The notes beneath the pieces were generated by a model. The model was not told the origin of the DNA, searched no databases, and saw nothing but the letters and a program-made list of their open reading frames with translations. A stretch of 64,000 bases of DNA from Lingula anatina (taxonomy: Eukaryota; Brachiopoda; Lingulata; Lingulida; Lingulidae), in NCBI RefSeq assembly GCF_001039355.2, contig NW_019774391.1, forward strand, positions 165,706 to 229,705, in the 5' to 3' direction. The position numbers were made by a program, and so were the translations under genes. Shown here one piece after another: positions 32,674-47,489 of the stretch; within the stretch, counting starts at the first letter, position 1, and each line of letters begins with the position of its first letter.

Positions 32674-34430
32674 AGACCACATATGTTTAAAATGAGAGGT
32701 GATATTTCATTTGCATACTTAAATTATGTACTACTCGTCTATTAATTTACTCCTTTCCCAGTTATAAAACTGTTCTGACGCAGGAGAACGTGTGTCCGAA
32801 CGAACTGGAGATGTGTGGTGTGCGGTTATGTGTGTATGCATATATGTATCTATGCATGTGCGCATGTAAGTATATATGAGCATATTAATGTGCGTGTAAA
32901 GAGATCGTATATGTATTTTTGTGAACGCATGTGTGCTCGTGCTCAAGCATGTACGCACGTGCGACTTACTAGGCACATCACGATATTCGGTCCCCGCAGC
33001 AACCAGGCAAAGTGTTTATTAGTCTGAGTATTCCAACAACTGAAACGAAATAAGCACATTACATCTGCGTGTATCTTTCTTCTCAGGCAATATAAATTAA
33101 CTTTGTTTTTATCATTCCTCTTCCTTAGAGATATTCAGCTTAGTCGCCAAAAACAAGTATTGCCTAATTAACTATCCACTGAATTCTACAAAGTATCGAA
33201 TTGGAGCACATGGGATACTTGTTTGACAAATTAGTTATACAGAAAACATTCCCCATGTTATTTTCATTGCATTAAGCATGGAAACAGATACGCGTAAACT
33301 TTCCTCCCACAAGGACATAAATCGATTGATGGAATCTAGATTATGGACATGCAAACACCAAAATATTGCAAAAATAATAATCGAATGAATTAGAAAACAT
33401 TCTGAAGTCACCGGCGTGTAAATAAAGGAGGCTCTTTGAAATTCCTTGAAAAACAAGCGTTCTGGATGCGCTTTGTGTATGGACGGTCGATCTCGCGCGT
33501 CATTTCCCATTGTGCCTCAAGACGAGAACACCTACCAAAAGCCATAACGCGACCATGCATTCACGCGCAATAAATAGATCTGGACTCAATGCCTTGTTTT
33601 GTTCATCAATTGCTAATTTAGAGCCAACGGGTAACGGAAGGTAATGAGTTACGCTCAAAAGTTTCTCTTGGCTTTTTCAATTAAGAAGCATGCTGAACTG
33701 ATTTAAAGAAAACACTTCTAGACGCTCCACTGGTCGTATAGTGGCAATTAAGCGTATGTACACGTTATTTTACGCTACAAGTGAAGTGATGCGTCAGTGC
33801 TGACAATCGTTATCCCTTCAAAACGAATAGATTGACATGCATTTGAAACTTTATCGATCAAAAGCTGTGTTTTTAAATGGTCATACTCAAGGGGGTTGAA
33901 CTCCCAAGAAGAATGTACGTTGCGCTCGTTGAAAACCCTGATATTCTTTTCTTTCTCACAAACAATACACTTTAAATATCTCAACGTATTTCTTCTGAGG
34001 TTCAACTCCCTCGATATTTGCCGGATATATTAGCCATCTTTTAAATCATTGGCTTGGCTATATATTTATTTTTATCGAGAATAAAAAGTAGAAATTTCTG
34101 TCTCGTTTTCAAGGCAACGAAATCTTTACGCAAAGCTAAAGAGTACAAAACTTTACCGATATTTTGTTCATAAAATTTGGGCTGGCCTTCCCCCTCCTCC
34201 AAAAGCCAGTTTAACGCCGAGCTAAAACTGGTAAAGGAAGTTATTGGTATGCAGTAAAGATCGTTTTCACTCATACATTCAGCTTTATATTGCAAATGTC
34301 ATTGGTGCTGAGGCATTGGGTTGTTTTATTACAGTACGTAATATCACAGTCCCCAGCAAATGCTGCTGTTGTCGATGTTAATCATATCTTTTCTTGGGTC
34401 TGTTTGCAGAAGGGTGAGTGTCTGTGTGGT

Positions 34431-34490
<60 letters not shown>

Positions 34491-34988
34491 ATGTATGTAG
34501 GTAGGTGAGAGGGATAGAGAGAAAGATAGAGAAGGACGACATATAAATAGCAGTATCGATCATAATCCTCCTGACCTCACCATGCTTACTGTCGCGTATT
34601 AGGAAAGGGAATCTTTACAAAGGACTAGCAAAAATAAGTCAAATGATTTAAGAAATCCTTTGTTGCGTCAAATGCCAATTGCCATCCGTCTCTGGGAACC
34701 CAACAAGTGTAACTTAATCTATAATGCTTCACTTCAAGGTCACGTCGCAGCTGTCTGGATCTGGGGAGAACATATTAATTAGCCACTTTTTCATTTGACT
34801 GACGGATGGTATTTCCCATACAACAGTTGCTTCGTTTTGTTGCAATCTTCTCTGCTGTACAACGTTTAGGCTGCGAGGGTTGATTTTAGCAGCATGGTGA
34901 CTTTGGTGAATAATATGACGGAGTATTAAACGATCTAAATGATGTAGCACTCAGTGAACGGTTAAAACGCGATCCACAGGCACACACG

Positions 34989-35031
<43 letters not shown>

Positions 35032-38000
35032 ACACACAGAACACATGCACACATACATGTATACAGACACGCACACACACACACATACATGCACGCACAC
35101 ACAGATATATATATATAAAACAATTTACCTTTATGTAACATACATTAAAGACGTATTAATACGTACTATATATCATCAAACGTTGCCTTCAGAACTATCC
35201 ATGGGATTATAAATACCAGAGGGCAGGCTGAAATGAAAAAAAGAAAGATTTAAAAAATGCAAAACACCGGAAATGAGATATAATGTATAGGAATGAGCAT
35301 AAAAAGAAAAAGGATGCGTTTTTCCTCTTAAGCCTCTTAAGTCCGAATAAACATTAATATCCACGAGGCGTAGACTTTATTCTCCTAACAAATCAATACG
35401 GCACTTTTCAACATAAATACAACGTGCTACAATATTATATTCGTATATTCAAATGTCAATCCTTATATCCATATGTGGTAATGTTTCTAAAATTAAAAGA
35501 CGGTCCTAATTAAGTGATTTTAAACATGAACTGCACACATCATGGTTCTTACAGTCACTGTGACAAAGGTAATCTAGCTACGTCAAGTTCCAAGTATTGT
35601 TAGGCCGATATGGACACCAGACTCGCTCGATAGTTCACACCTCTAAATCTATTTTGTAAGGCGCATTGCAGTATTTAATACCGATATATGTCTCGCCTTA
35701 GAATATGTTTTAAATGTCATTGTATTATCCTAAAACAGTGAATGTAGCACAGTTGATTTATTATTTATAAGGATGTCTAAAATTATGTTTAAATCCAGAT
35801 GTTGTTGAGTAAAATTCCTGTTCGGTACGTGTCCCTGGCTCTGCTATTGTCTGGTAAGTGCTATAGGATATAACCAGTTAGTATCACGTCACCTGAATTG
35901 ACCGCGAGACAGATCAGTTACATAACAGTAATATCCCCTTCCTGTCTATCGATAGCAATTATCCGTTTAGGAAGACGGCGTTCGAATAAACCTGTTTATT
36001 GGTTTCGGGCTTCAAGGGCCATCATATCGACCACGCAAGTGGGAGGTTGACCAACTGACCGACGTGAGGAATATCGCAATACCCTAGCAACCATGGGATT
36101 GAGACTAAAGATTGAACTATTAACCTGTACTGGCTCAACAATAAGAAACCCAATGATTGTATTCACAGAGAAAGACCCACAAGGCAAATGTCGCTGTAGG
36201 AACAAACTACTAGTGACCATATTGTGTTTTCTATTTGAAATTTGCTTCCCTCCCCCATCTATAAATGCTTTTTATTCAAAAAGTTTAAAAGCAAAAACAA
36301 AACAAAAATGTCTGACTGTACCCATCCTGCACACGGTCGTATTAATTTCTTGGGAAAATTGCCGTTAACCCCAGGAAAATTCATTTTTTGGCCAAAATGA
36401 ACAGTTTTTATCCTTTCATTATATTGTACCACCTAATACTTACTCCATCCACACAGCATATACCACTTAATGACTTCTTTTTCAGAGCAGACGCTGACAA
36501 AGATGATCATGTGGAGATAGACACCCTCCATAAGAATCCAGGTGTAGTTGGCTCCTATGACGTAATGGAATATTGTGAAGAGAAGCTTGCATTCCCAGTG
36601 CTGAAAAGGTGAAAAAATGAAATGACATATCAGAAAGAATCCGCCTATAATTGTTAATTTAATTATTATGATTTCACTGTACATTAAACTGCAAATAGCC
36701 GTCCATACGCCGTTTTCTTATACCATACGCATGACTTACTGCATCAGTTATTGAATGCACGGCTTTGGAGATACTTATATACTACCCTACCAAAGATATG
36801 TCACCCGTACCTCAATTATGTACATTGTGTACAGAGAGGTATCCATAATTTTAGTTTTACTATTAAATAACAAATATGCAATCGACCATCATGTAAATAG
36901 TGGATGTGAGTAGTAGAGCACTGACCTACTTAGAGTAACCATTGAAATACTCCAAAACCAAATGTTTTTAATATGCAGCTCCTAAGTGAGAGGGATACAT
37001 TTTTTTTTACCAAGCAGTTGACATACAGGGGTAGGAGGGTGTTTTGACCCTCCGATTTGCAAGGAGGTTTGGTTGTTCCTAGACAACCATTCAAAGGGTT
37101 AGATATCATAACCAAACAGGCACATGGGCAAGACTGCCTGGGTAAGGTCAACCGAAGGAAACCACACCCAGAGATGAGAGAATGTTAATAAGTCTTCTTC
37201 GTAGAAAACGTTTCACGACATTTAGGAACTTGACTACAACATTGCACTAGAACAGAGCAAACCAAGTTTCTGTGCTTACCCTCAGAAGACGTCTGTACAA
37301 TCGCCATTTTTGGCAGAGATCCCCACCAGGAACCGTTTATTTCGTGGCAGATGGTACACCGGATATCTGGCATGGACACCAGCCAATACTGGGCATTGAT
37401 ATAATTCTCAGAATTTAAGGACGCGTAAGGGTTTTGAGAACAGCTGGTTTCAAGTATATTTTCTATTTTCTGCGAACCTTACCATGGAAAGGAAACTTAA
37501 CTTTTGTTAAGTTATAATGTAGAGAATATCTTTGGAATCCATGATCACCTATTTATTTTTAGCATGGAATGCGACTCCACGTACATCCAATGCAACAGTA
37601 GGCTGGTTATGTGCGAACCAGATCCAGACCCCCCCCCCCCCTCCATGGTCAGCTCATTCCAGAGATCAACACCTCATTACGAATGCATAGGATATCCTTA
37701 GAAATAAATAACTGGAGGGTAATTCTGCAAACAAAAATGATCTCATTCTATCTTTGCAAAGTATGGGACGCCATCACTGCACATCACTGCGCTACCAAAC
37801 TTTTTGAATCCACGCACAGACGCGACAGGTGCGTCCTCCAATCCAGAGAATACTGTAAAACATTAAAATTCGGCTTTGATTTTTAATATGGTTCGTTTCT
37901 TCACTGGTAGTACAATTAGTAATTTTCATGAAAAAATCCTTTTAGAAGTTGAACCAAGAACCTTGGTGGATTAAATGATTTTCTGTATCACTTTACGCAT

Positions 38001-38174
38001 TGCGTTAGGGGTTACACTTTTGGTAGGGGAGGATAGATAACGCATGGTCTGATTGTATGTCTGCGTTGACTTTCTATAACCGGTCCGTTTTCAAACAATA
38101 ATTCAGAGACACCATACAAATCTTGTTACTCGCTTGGAATCTATTTAAAAATGCATTACAGTAATATTAAAATG

Positions 38175-38253
<79 letters not shown>

Positions 38254-40090
38254 TCTAATATGAATCTCTTAGATTAAAAAAATTCGCCAAAGCAACGAAC
38301 AAAATATTGCAAGCTAGAAAGCTAATCTATCGCCATTTACGCTAATCGTTACAGTAAACAGAAACCTCATTCCGAGTGAATTAGTAGAAATAAAAACCAC
38401 AGATTCCTCAGGCTTCAATTCACACTTTGCGTGCTCCGGGAACCTGTTTTTTTATCTCCAGATACAAGTGCAATCCATTTATCGGGTAACCTGATGCGCA
38501 TTTTATTTTTACAAAATAGAACCCGCGGTTAAACGCTAACCATCTCTCTGTGCGGATGAATGAACGCAAGGCAGATTTTTTTGGTTAAAGGTATCATATT
38601 CAAGATTTTCTTTAAGGCTAATTTCCCTCGAGAAAATTAGCCAATTCCTCTCGCTTACGCAAGTACTACTGCTCTATCCGTCACTCCACTTTTAATCGAT
38701 TCTTTATGTCATTTCCAATTAAATACTTAAGTTCTTATNGGCCAGTTTAGCGGTACAGGTGAAATCTGACCTCAATAAAGAAAGCCACGCTGTTTCAGTG
38801 TTTTACCCAGAAACTGTCATGGTCCCCAATTCATTAGAGAAACAGACTAGGCTGCTTTGCTGTTTACAGTGGCTTCCTCAGAGGTCGCCTGGAATCCTAA
38901 CCTGCTGAAATCAGTTTGGTGTTCGCGAAGAGCCTTGAAAAACAAGTTTTGGTGACAATTTGTTCCTCATTCAAAACGGACTGGGTGGTTTTGGTTAAAT
39001 TGCAGTAGCATATCCTGAAGGACAGTGAGTCCTATACACTGGTGGTAAGACGTCGATGCATTGGGCTTGGTCTCTGTGTAGTGCCTCAAACTGAGCATAA
39101 CTCCATAAAACTGTGTAGACCGTTCCGTTTGACAAAATAATCTGTCTGGCAATGTCTGTGTTTTTCGCGCCATTCTGGCACAGCTTAACAGTTTTGTAAA
39201 ACGCTGCTTAACTCATTTTACGCACTGCAAAACCGACCGCTGGCATGCAAAATTTCAAATTCTTCTATGCAGTATTTGCCGACATATGGATACTTTTTTG
39301 ACAGAACCATCCTTCGCCAAAGCCAAGCTTTGACTAGCCCGAAGGAACACTGCCCAATTAAATTACTGCATATTACACAAGGCAGCAGTGCAACAGACTT
39401 GGTAGTCAGTTAATTGGCAGCGACACACCTGACTTTACACTTTTCCAGTCAGATGTCTTATATGAAATCTGAATTTTTTTTTAAAAGAACGCATTTTTAC
39501 CTAGGTATACCTTCAAAACTGAAATATTCCATATTAAATGTCAAGTCTGTAATATAATATAATATAATATAATATAATATAATATAATATAATATAATAT
39601 AATATAATATAATATTAGGGAAAAGGCTAAATTTCCAAGTTAATCAGATGTTTACAAATAATCAACTATATTTTAAATTTAGAAATTAATAGCGTGCGTA
39701 GTCAAGTGTTCCCGGAAATGTTTGTCAAAAAAGCATGTTTCAGGGATCTTTATCGTAAATGGTTACCACTTTCAACTTTTCTTACAGCTTAATCCGTGAA
39801 TGTCTTTTGTACAAAGTTAACAATACCTTTCATTCAATGACCTCCATATGTTTACCTACCTGAAGAGTAGCATTATCACCAAGGCTAAGACGAGAGCCAG
39901 CAGTGACGTCCCATACCCGACACTGTACAACAGCTTTATGTTGTTGAGATGTTTCTGGAAAACAAGGAAACCAGCCATTGCCTTCCTTGTAGCAGTATGA
40001 CATACGGTTTATTTCACTGATAACGAAAAATCTGATAACGAAAAATCGGAACATTACTTTGATATGAAACTACGTTCGACTTTGTTTTTA

Positions 40091-40121
<31 letters not shown>

Positions 40122-43100
40122 TTTTATAGTAATGTGGTGTGCTGAGGTTGTGACTACTGAAACAAACAAACAAACAAACAAACAAAAAATACACAAAAGA
40201 ACTTAAACAGTTGTTGTCGCTCACTGTCGATCATTATCGTTACTGTTTGAAATACTGGTAGGAAAGAACTAAGGTAATCTAAGGCACAGGCAGTAACATG
40301 TCGAAGCTACGACAAGCTGTAAAGGGCACGAAATTCAAAGAAAAATACAGCGTGAACTCTGCAGTGCTGAAATGCGTTTGAAACCAAGTGACAAACAACA
40401 CTGCTACAGAAGCAAAGGAAAGGGTTATGGTATAAACAAAAGTGGCAGAATCGATGATAGTTCTAAGAGTTCGCTTTTAAGTCATTAAGCGGGTTTATTA
40501 GTGGATAATGTATTAGAGTGCGATGCAACGTAACACATTAACCGAATTTTCCTCTAAATGTTAGGCTATAGCAAGTCACCACCAGTTAACGACTACAATA
40601 AAAGGTTGACACTTAACCGTTTTTTCAAGGGTGCTCAAGGAATTTCCGTTCTTTCGGTAATTCCGCGTTCTCATATACGTACGCAGCTAGCGTTCCAAAT
40701 ATCTTAAGTGCTTCGTGATTGAGTTTTGATCTCAAACAGAGTTATAAATGCTCAATTATTCCCTCAAAGGTTATTTTGCTTTAAAACATTTACCCTAAAA
40801 CTGTCGTCTTAGACTTTTGATGCCTTAATTCCCAAAAGACAATATCCTACAGTGTACACTGAGCATGAGCGGCTTAAAAGATAGGTGTCAGTCAAATCCC
40901 TAGAAAAGTATTAATTGCAGCGAGAGACCTTTGCATTTAGTCGTCGAGAAATTACTTGATTATACAAACATCATTGCATACACACTCAGCAAAGAAAAAG
41001 GAATCAACAAAATTAGGTGTTAAAATAATACAAAATGGAATGTTTGTCAGCTGATCATAGCAAGGGCTGATGTTGCCATTATGACATATTCTTCTGGTTA
41101 GCCTCAACAGACATACAAAATTAATAACGGCAGTGTGTGCCCCAGGAACACAAGGCTCAGAGTATGTACCAGAACTACAGTAGCTTGTATATAATGCGAC
41201 TGTATACAAACATCGACCCTCTATCAAAAGGAGGTTGTTGGTCAACTGAAATGCATCGGGTCGTTTTAAAGAAAAGCTTCATGGGATGCCTACTAATATG
41301 TTTATATTGTACCCTGGTGTCATTTCATTGTGTATGCGTCATTCGGTATTTTATTCACTGTACCATCCACTTCAAATTTACTCAGGTACAGATTCAAACT
41401 TTAAACTTGTCAGTTATAAGGTTAGTTTTAAGACATCGTAATTGTTGCTAATAACCCCATTTGGGTATGCTTGACCAAACTGAGTTATTCTGCGTCTTTG
41501 TGCACTTCAAATAAGTTAAAGCTAAGGCAGGCAAATATTATCACGCCAGTACACTAAAGGTCTTCTGCAATGCTTATCAGTGTAAACATGTACAGCACAC
41601 CACTGAACGCAGATATTAAAAGAATAACATACATTGTATCCGGCGTGTTTAAAGGGGGGATAATTACTCGTATATGAGATTCCAATTTCCATAATAAATA
41701 CACAGCGACACATAGAAATAAAATAGATTCCATTTTGCCACGGTTATCGCAATTATTCAGAAAATTTTGCATGTCATGGGACAATTTGGGCCGTCACAGA
41801 TGGCTACCCTTTATAACAATCTCTTATGAGATTATACCAGGAAAACGCACCTTTCTTTATAGAACATTCGACTAACTTTGAATGTCGGAACGGGTTCACT
41901 GACCACTGGAAATTATGAATAAATTTCCGTTTACCCCAGAAAAATTGAAGACGCAATTGCTTTCCCTTTTAGAATCGGAAATGTAGCATTTGAAACCAAC
42001 TTAACCATACGTGAAACGTTCGTGGCAACACCGGTATGTTCGTTTGGCCGTCTTATACTGCATACATGATTATTTTCCACAAAGGCTGCTGCATATTACA
42101 TCATTGTAAACCTGGGCGTACGCTGTAGTCAACGCCTGAGGAATGATTCAGGATGTTTCCTGTTGTTTTATTAGAAGATACTCCCATCCATCTCATGGCG
42201 GATCTTCCAGACAGAAAACACAGTGTCCTGGCTTTGATTACCTAGGGGCCTCAGCAGCTCTCCCACTTTAAACATCTTTTATAACGATTCTCAGAAAATT
42301 AACAACAGAGAAGACCCTGATGATTTATCTTTAAACCAGTAATAGAGTGCATCGTGTCAGTGTTTGTTCTGTTTGTGAAGGGCCATCTGCTTACCACTAT
42401 GGAGCAGTGACCAGTGGGTTGCAAAATATATCAGTTATCGGCTGCCTTCTTCACTGTATGCGTTCTTGGGCACAAGTTCAGTCGTTATCGTTTATCTTTA
42501 AATATGGATGTTACAGTAAATCTATTAACGTTACTTGAAGCAGACTTCCAGACGAATAAGCAATAGGCATATGTTTTTATTCATTCAGGGAACCCGACCA
42601 TGGAACCGGAGTATTTAACTATTCTTTTTATTGATGTCACGAGCTGAGACCTGTATGTGTATGTGAGCAGGGGCGGATCCAGGATTATTTGAAGGAGGGT
42701 CCGTGGATGCAAAGCCACCCCCCGTTTGGCGTATTTTAGAGGGCGAACGACGCTTTTAGATACGGTTATAAACTATGATTTAGCTAGTCAATATTCTAAT
42801 TTCACGAGGAGATCATTGGTGTGATTTTTTTTCAGAAATCCGCCACTGTGTGGGCTTAATCAATCCACCACATGCACGTACATGNNNNNNNNNNNNNNNN
42901 NNNNNNNNNNNNNNNNNNNNNNNNNNNNNNNNNNNNNNNNNNNNNNNNNNNNNNNNNNNNNNNNNNNNNNNNNNNNNNNNNNNNNNNNNNNNNNNNNNNN
43001 TTCAAATTTACTCAGGTACAGATTCAAACTTTAAACTTGTCAGTTATAAGGTTAGTTTTAAGACATCGTAATTGTTGCTAATAACCCCATTTGGGTATGC

Positions 43101-45935
43101 TTGACCAAACTGAGTTACTCTGCGTCTTTGTGCACTTCAAATAAGTTAAAGCTAAGGCAGGCAAATATTATCACGCCAGCACACTAAAGGTCTTCTGCAA
43201 TGCTTATCAGTGTAAACATGTACAGCACACCACTGAACGCAGATATTAAAAGAATAACATACATTGTATCCGGCGTGTTTAAAGGGGGGATAATTACTCG
43301 TATATGAGATTCCAATTTCCATAATAAATACACAGCGACACATAGAAATAAAATAGATTCCATTTTGCCACGGTTATCGCAATTATTCAGAAAATTTTGC
43401 ATGTCATGGGACAATTTGGGCCGTCACAGATGGCTACCCTTTATAACAATCTCTTATGAGATTATACCAGGAAAACGCACCTTTCTTTATAGAACATTCG
43501 ACTAACTTTGAATGTCGGAACGGGTTCACTGACCACTGGAAATTATGAATAAATTTCCGTTTACCCCAGAAAAATTGAAGACGCAATTGCTTTCCCTTTT
43601 AGAATCGGAAATGTAGCATTTGAAACCAACTTAACCATACGTGAAACGTTCGTGGCAACACCGGTATGTTCGTTTGGCCGTCTTATACTGCATACATGAT
43701 TATTTTCCACAAAGGCTGCTGCATATTACATCATTGTAAACCTGGGCGTACGCTGTAGTCAACGCCTGAGGAATGATTCAGGATGTTTCCTGTTGTTTTA
43801 TTAGAAGATACTCCCATCCATCTCATGGCGGATCTTCCAGACAGAAAACACAGTGTCCTGGCTTTGATTACCTAGGGGCCTCAGCAGCTCTCCCACTTTA
43901 AACATCTTTTATAACGATTCTCAGAAAATTAACAACAGAGAAGACCCTGATGATTTATCTTTAAACCAGTAATAGAGTGCATCGTGTCAGTGTTTGTTCT
44001 GTTTGTGAAGGGCCATCTGCTTACCACTATGGAGCAGTGACCAGTGGGTTGCAAAATATATCAGTTATCGGCTGCCTTCTTCACTGTATGCGTTCTTGGG
44101 CACAAGTTCAGTCGTTATCGTTTATCTTTAAATATGGATGTTACAGTAAATCTATTAACGTTACTTGAAGCAGACTTCCAGACGAATAAGCAATAGGCAT
44201 ATGTTTTTATTCATTCAGGGAACCCGACCATGGAACCGGAGTATTTAACTATTCTTTTTATTGATGTCACGAGCTGAGACCTGTATGTGTATGTGAGCAG
44301 GGGCGGATCCAGGATTATTTGAAGGAGGGTCCGTGGATGCAAAGCCACCCCCCGTTTGGCGTATTTTAGAGGGCGAACGACGCTTTTAGATACGGTTATA
44401 AACTATGATTTAGCTAGTCAATATTCTAATTTCACGAGGAGATCATTGGTGTGATTTTTTTCAGAAATCCGCCACTGTGTGGGCTTAATCAATCCACCAC
44501 ATGCACGTACATGTAGGCGCCCATTTCGCTCAATATGGCCGAAGCGATCAAAATGTATTTTCATAAATAAAGTGCTTCAACTAAATCTTCATAATGCCAA
44601 CAGATTATTGCAGTTATTTACGACAAGATAAAATGTCAAGGAAGTGTTAATGCACTCCTGGTACTGGTATGTACCGGTGTGAACTTTTCATTTTTTTTTT
44701 TTTTTTACCCTATATTTAGAGAAGACCCTTTCGGTTCTAATCAAATTAAGAAAAAGTTCAAAAGATCTATTTATCTCGTACATAGACATAAAACAATCTA
44801 TACTCCCTCCGGCAGACTGAAAACCAAGGACTTTTGACTGAAAGGAAAGACATGATCAAAAAAATCCCTACAGTTCTGAAAAATGAGATTTGCAAGCTCT
44901 GCCTTAATTCAAAAAGCCTGTTATTTCCTTGTCTGCACCACCCACTATGAATTGAAATAATTTCAGAGACACAAGTTACATATCATCCGCAATGGTAAAT
45001 GCTTATATATTGATTTCCGTAGGCTGAGGTTGACCACGTGTAAGGTAAAATTACATCCATTCAGTAGCAGTTAGTCATTTGAGACCTCTTGAAAACCACA
45101 ACAAACGAATCAACGTAGCCCACAAAAATGTCGAAAGACTTTCTACTTTGCAACGCACGGTATTTTGTTATAAATACATATCTGGTAAAGTACCTGAATG
45201 GCGCGTAATTGAAGTCAGCAATATAAAGCAAAATCCCAATTCTGTACGCGTGTGTGGTTAACGATTCCACTTGATTCTAAGAGCTAGGATCATATGTGCT
45301 CTCTTTAACATACTGAAACGGCTTGCAGCTATCTAAAGGTTAAGAGAGAGCACATACCAGCCACACGAGGGCTAAAGGGAGGCGGGGAGATCGTTCACCC
45401 TCCCCTTAAAAACGTACGGTGAAGTTGTTTTGGAGATGAAACCAGTATGCCACCTTGGCACCTAGGGTTCAATGGTTGAATACGCCCATTTAAAAGCGAT
45501 GTTTTTATGAGTTTGTTTTGATCAAATACACACCTGAGTACGTTATCTGAGTGGGTAGGAAACAGCCTGGATTTGTTCAAATGTTTAGTAACTGATTCAA
45601 CTCGGCATTTTACAGTGTTGTTGCAATTACGATCGGCATTGCGTCTAATAGGCCGCCTCTTTAAGAGTTTAACTCTCTCTCTCACTCTCCCTCTGTATCT
45701 CTCTCTCTCTCTCTCTATCCATCTATCTATCTGTGTGTGTGTGTGTCCCTTCCTCTCTCTCTCTCTCTCTCTCTCTCTGTTTGTCTTTGTCCCTTCCCCT
45801 CTCTCTCCCTCTGTATCTCCCTCTCTCTCTGTGTGTGTGTGTGTCTGTGTCCCTTCCCTTCTCTCTCCCTCTGTATCTCCCTCTGTGTGTGTGTGTGTAT
45901 GGGTGTGTGTGTGTGTGTGTGTGTGTGTCCCTTCC

Positions 45936-45980
<45 letters not shown>

Positions 45981-47435
45981 CGGTTAATGAGATAAGCCAT
46001 ATGCCTTGTTTTGCGTCAGTAACGTGTTGTTTTGGGGTTAGCCACAGATTAGAAAAGAGATCACAGCCAATTAATTACAATAAGGACAATAATAACAACA
46101 ATCCAGGACAACAACATTTCCTCTAGTCGCAATTAACCCGGTGAACATAAACGTTAATTCCCTAAGGCAAATCCCCTTTCCTCTTTCTAATTAACTTTAT
46201 CAATATCCATGCTTTACAATTGTGTTTCTATTCCCACCGTAAATTCCCAGGAAAGCTTTGCGCTGTCGTTTTTTTTTTTTTTTTTTTTTTTTTTGGCGTT
46301 ATATTACCATCACTTTGCATCAGTATTGGTGTCGTATATCTATTACCGTGACGTCAGCGATGTCTGCTAAAGAGCAGACGACATCCGGACGAGATGTCCC
46401 TCATCAGGTTACACACTTTGGTTAAGTAAATAAACAGGGTGATATCATTTCTCACGTGGAAGCTAGCACAGAGGGAGTAATGGCTTCATGCATCTAGTGG
46501 GTAAGTGAATGGTATTTTAGTCTACCCTGTCACTTTACCACAACCAAACAAATTTACAAATACATCTTTACATAGACTTTAACGATTTTGGACCTTGTAC
46601 AACCAATAAGTTCAGACACACACTAGAACATCCAGAAGACCGTACAATACGCTCAACATAGTGATCCTATTTTTTAGGGCGCATCCCCATAGATTTTAGA
46701 TCGATCTATCCTCGTGGGGAGTCTCACTAGATTACTGTCAACTAATCCGGCTTAAATGTCCGTCCCGCCTACTACAAGCTGTAAGGGGGTAATTAACTTT
46801 CGTGCCCGCTCGGCTAACATCTATTTAGCGTGAACACCCAGGGAGTTAGGTCAATCTAGTTGGATCGATCTAATCTCCGGGAATGGGGTCTAAGATTTAA
46901 AGGTTTCTCAACACAGAAGGAAGGGGGCAGCTTGTATCCGGCGGTGTTTAATTACCTTCATGAAAAGGGTTAGTTCCTGCACAGGGCTCAGGTCTGCCCG
47001 ACATTGTGTATAGTTGGACCAAGTGTTTAATTACCTTCATGAAAAGGGTTAGTTCCTGCACAGGGCTAAGGTCTGCCCGACACTGAGTATAGTTGGACCA
47101 AGTGCCGTTGTAGACAGGGTGGTAGAACCAACTGCCATTCTGCAAGCACTCTCTGGAAGCGTTTTCTGGAAAGAGAGTGGTATGTAATTGAACGGAGCGT
47201 TCGATAGAATGGAATCGACCGGCCGACAGACATACAAACAGACAGAAATTAACCATGCAGCAATGGTCTGCTAGTTCAGTTTATCTACTATAGTTTCGCT
47301 ATACTTGTACTCTCTACCCGGAGTGCTGATTGATAGTGTGCACATTTCCCCAAGGCGAACAGAGACATCTGTAAATGTCCAGTGAAATTTCCATCTGTGA
47401 CCTTATTAGAGGGCACTGTTCTATTACATTCGAGC

Positions 47436-47489
<54 letters not shown>

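Larger units (their letters stand above)
41371..44513. repeat. 1.5-kb duplicated block across the gap
   Basis: Intronic, between TM1 and the ectodomain exons. Offset 1630 bp, becoming 1629 after the T-run indel. It contains a short hydrophobic frame on the minus strand in both copies (41554-41784, 43184-43414) that I do not regard as a gene. Confidence 0.88.

Noticed and set aside
34988-35212. 74-codon plus-strand frame overlapping the TM4 exon
   Set aside because: A (CA)n repeat translation; the true coding sequence there is the minus-strand 61-nt exon.
41554-41784. 76-codon hydrophobic frame with possible membrane helices, repeated at 43184-43414
   Set aside because: The second copy is an assembly duplicate, so it is no evidence of conservation. 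No splice context or family match; it lies in a GPCR intron.
45395-46126. Overlapping frames of up to 201 codons on both strands
   Set aside because: They consist of CT/GT microsatellite translation (RERERE, THTHTH, SLSLSL).
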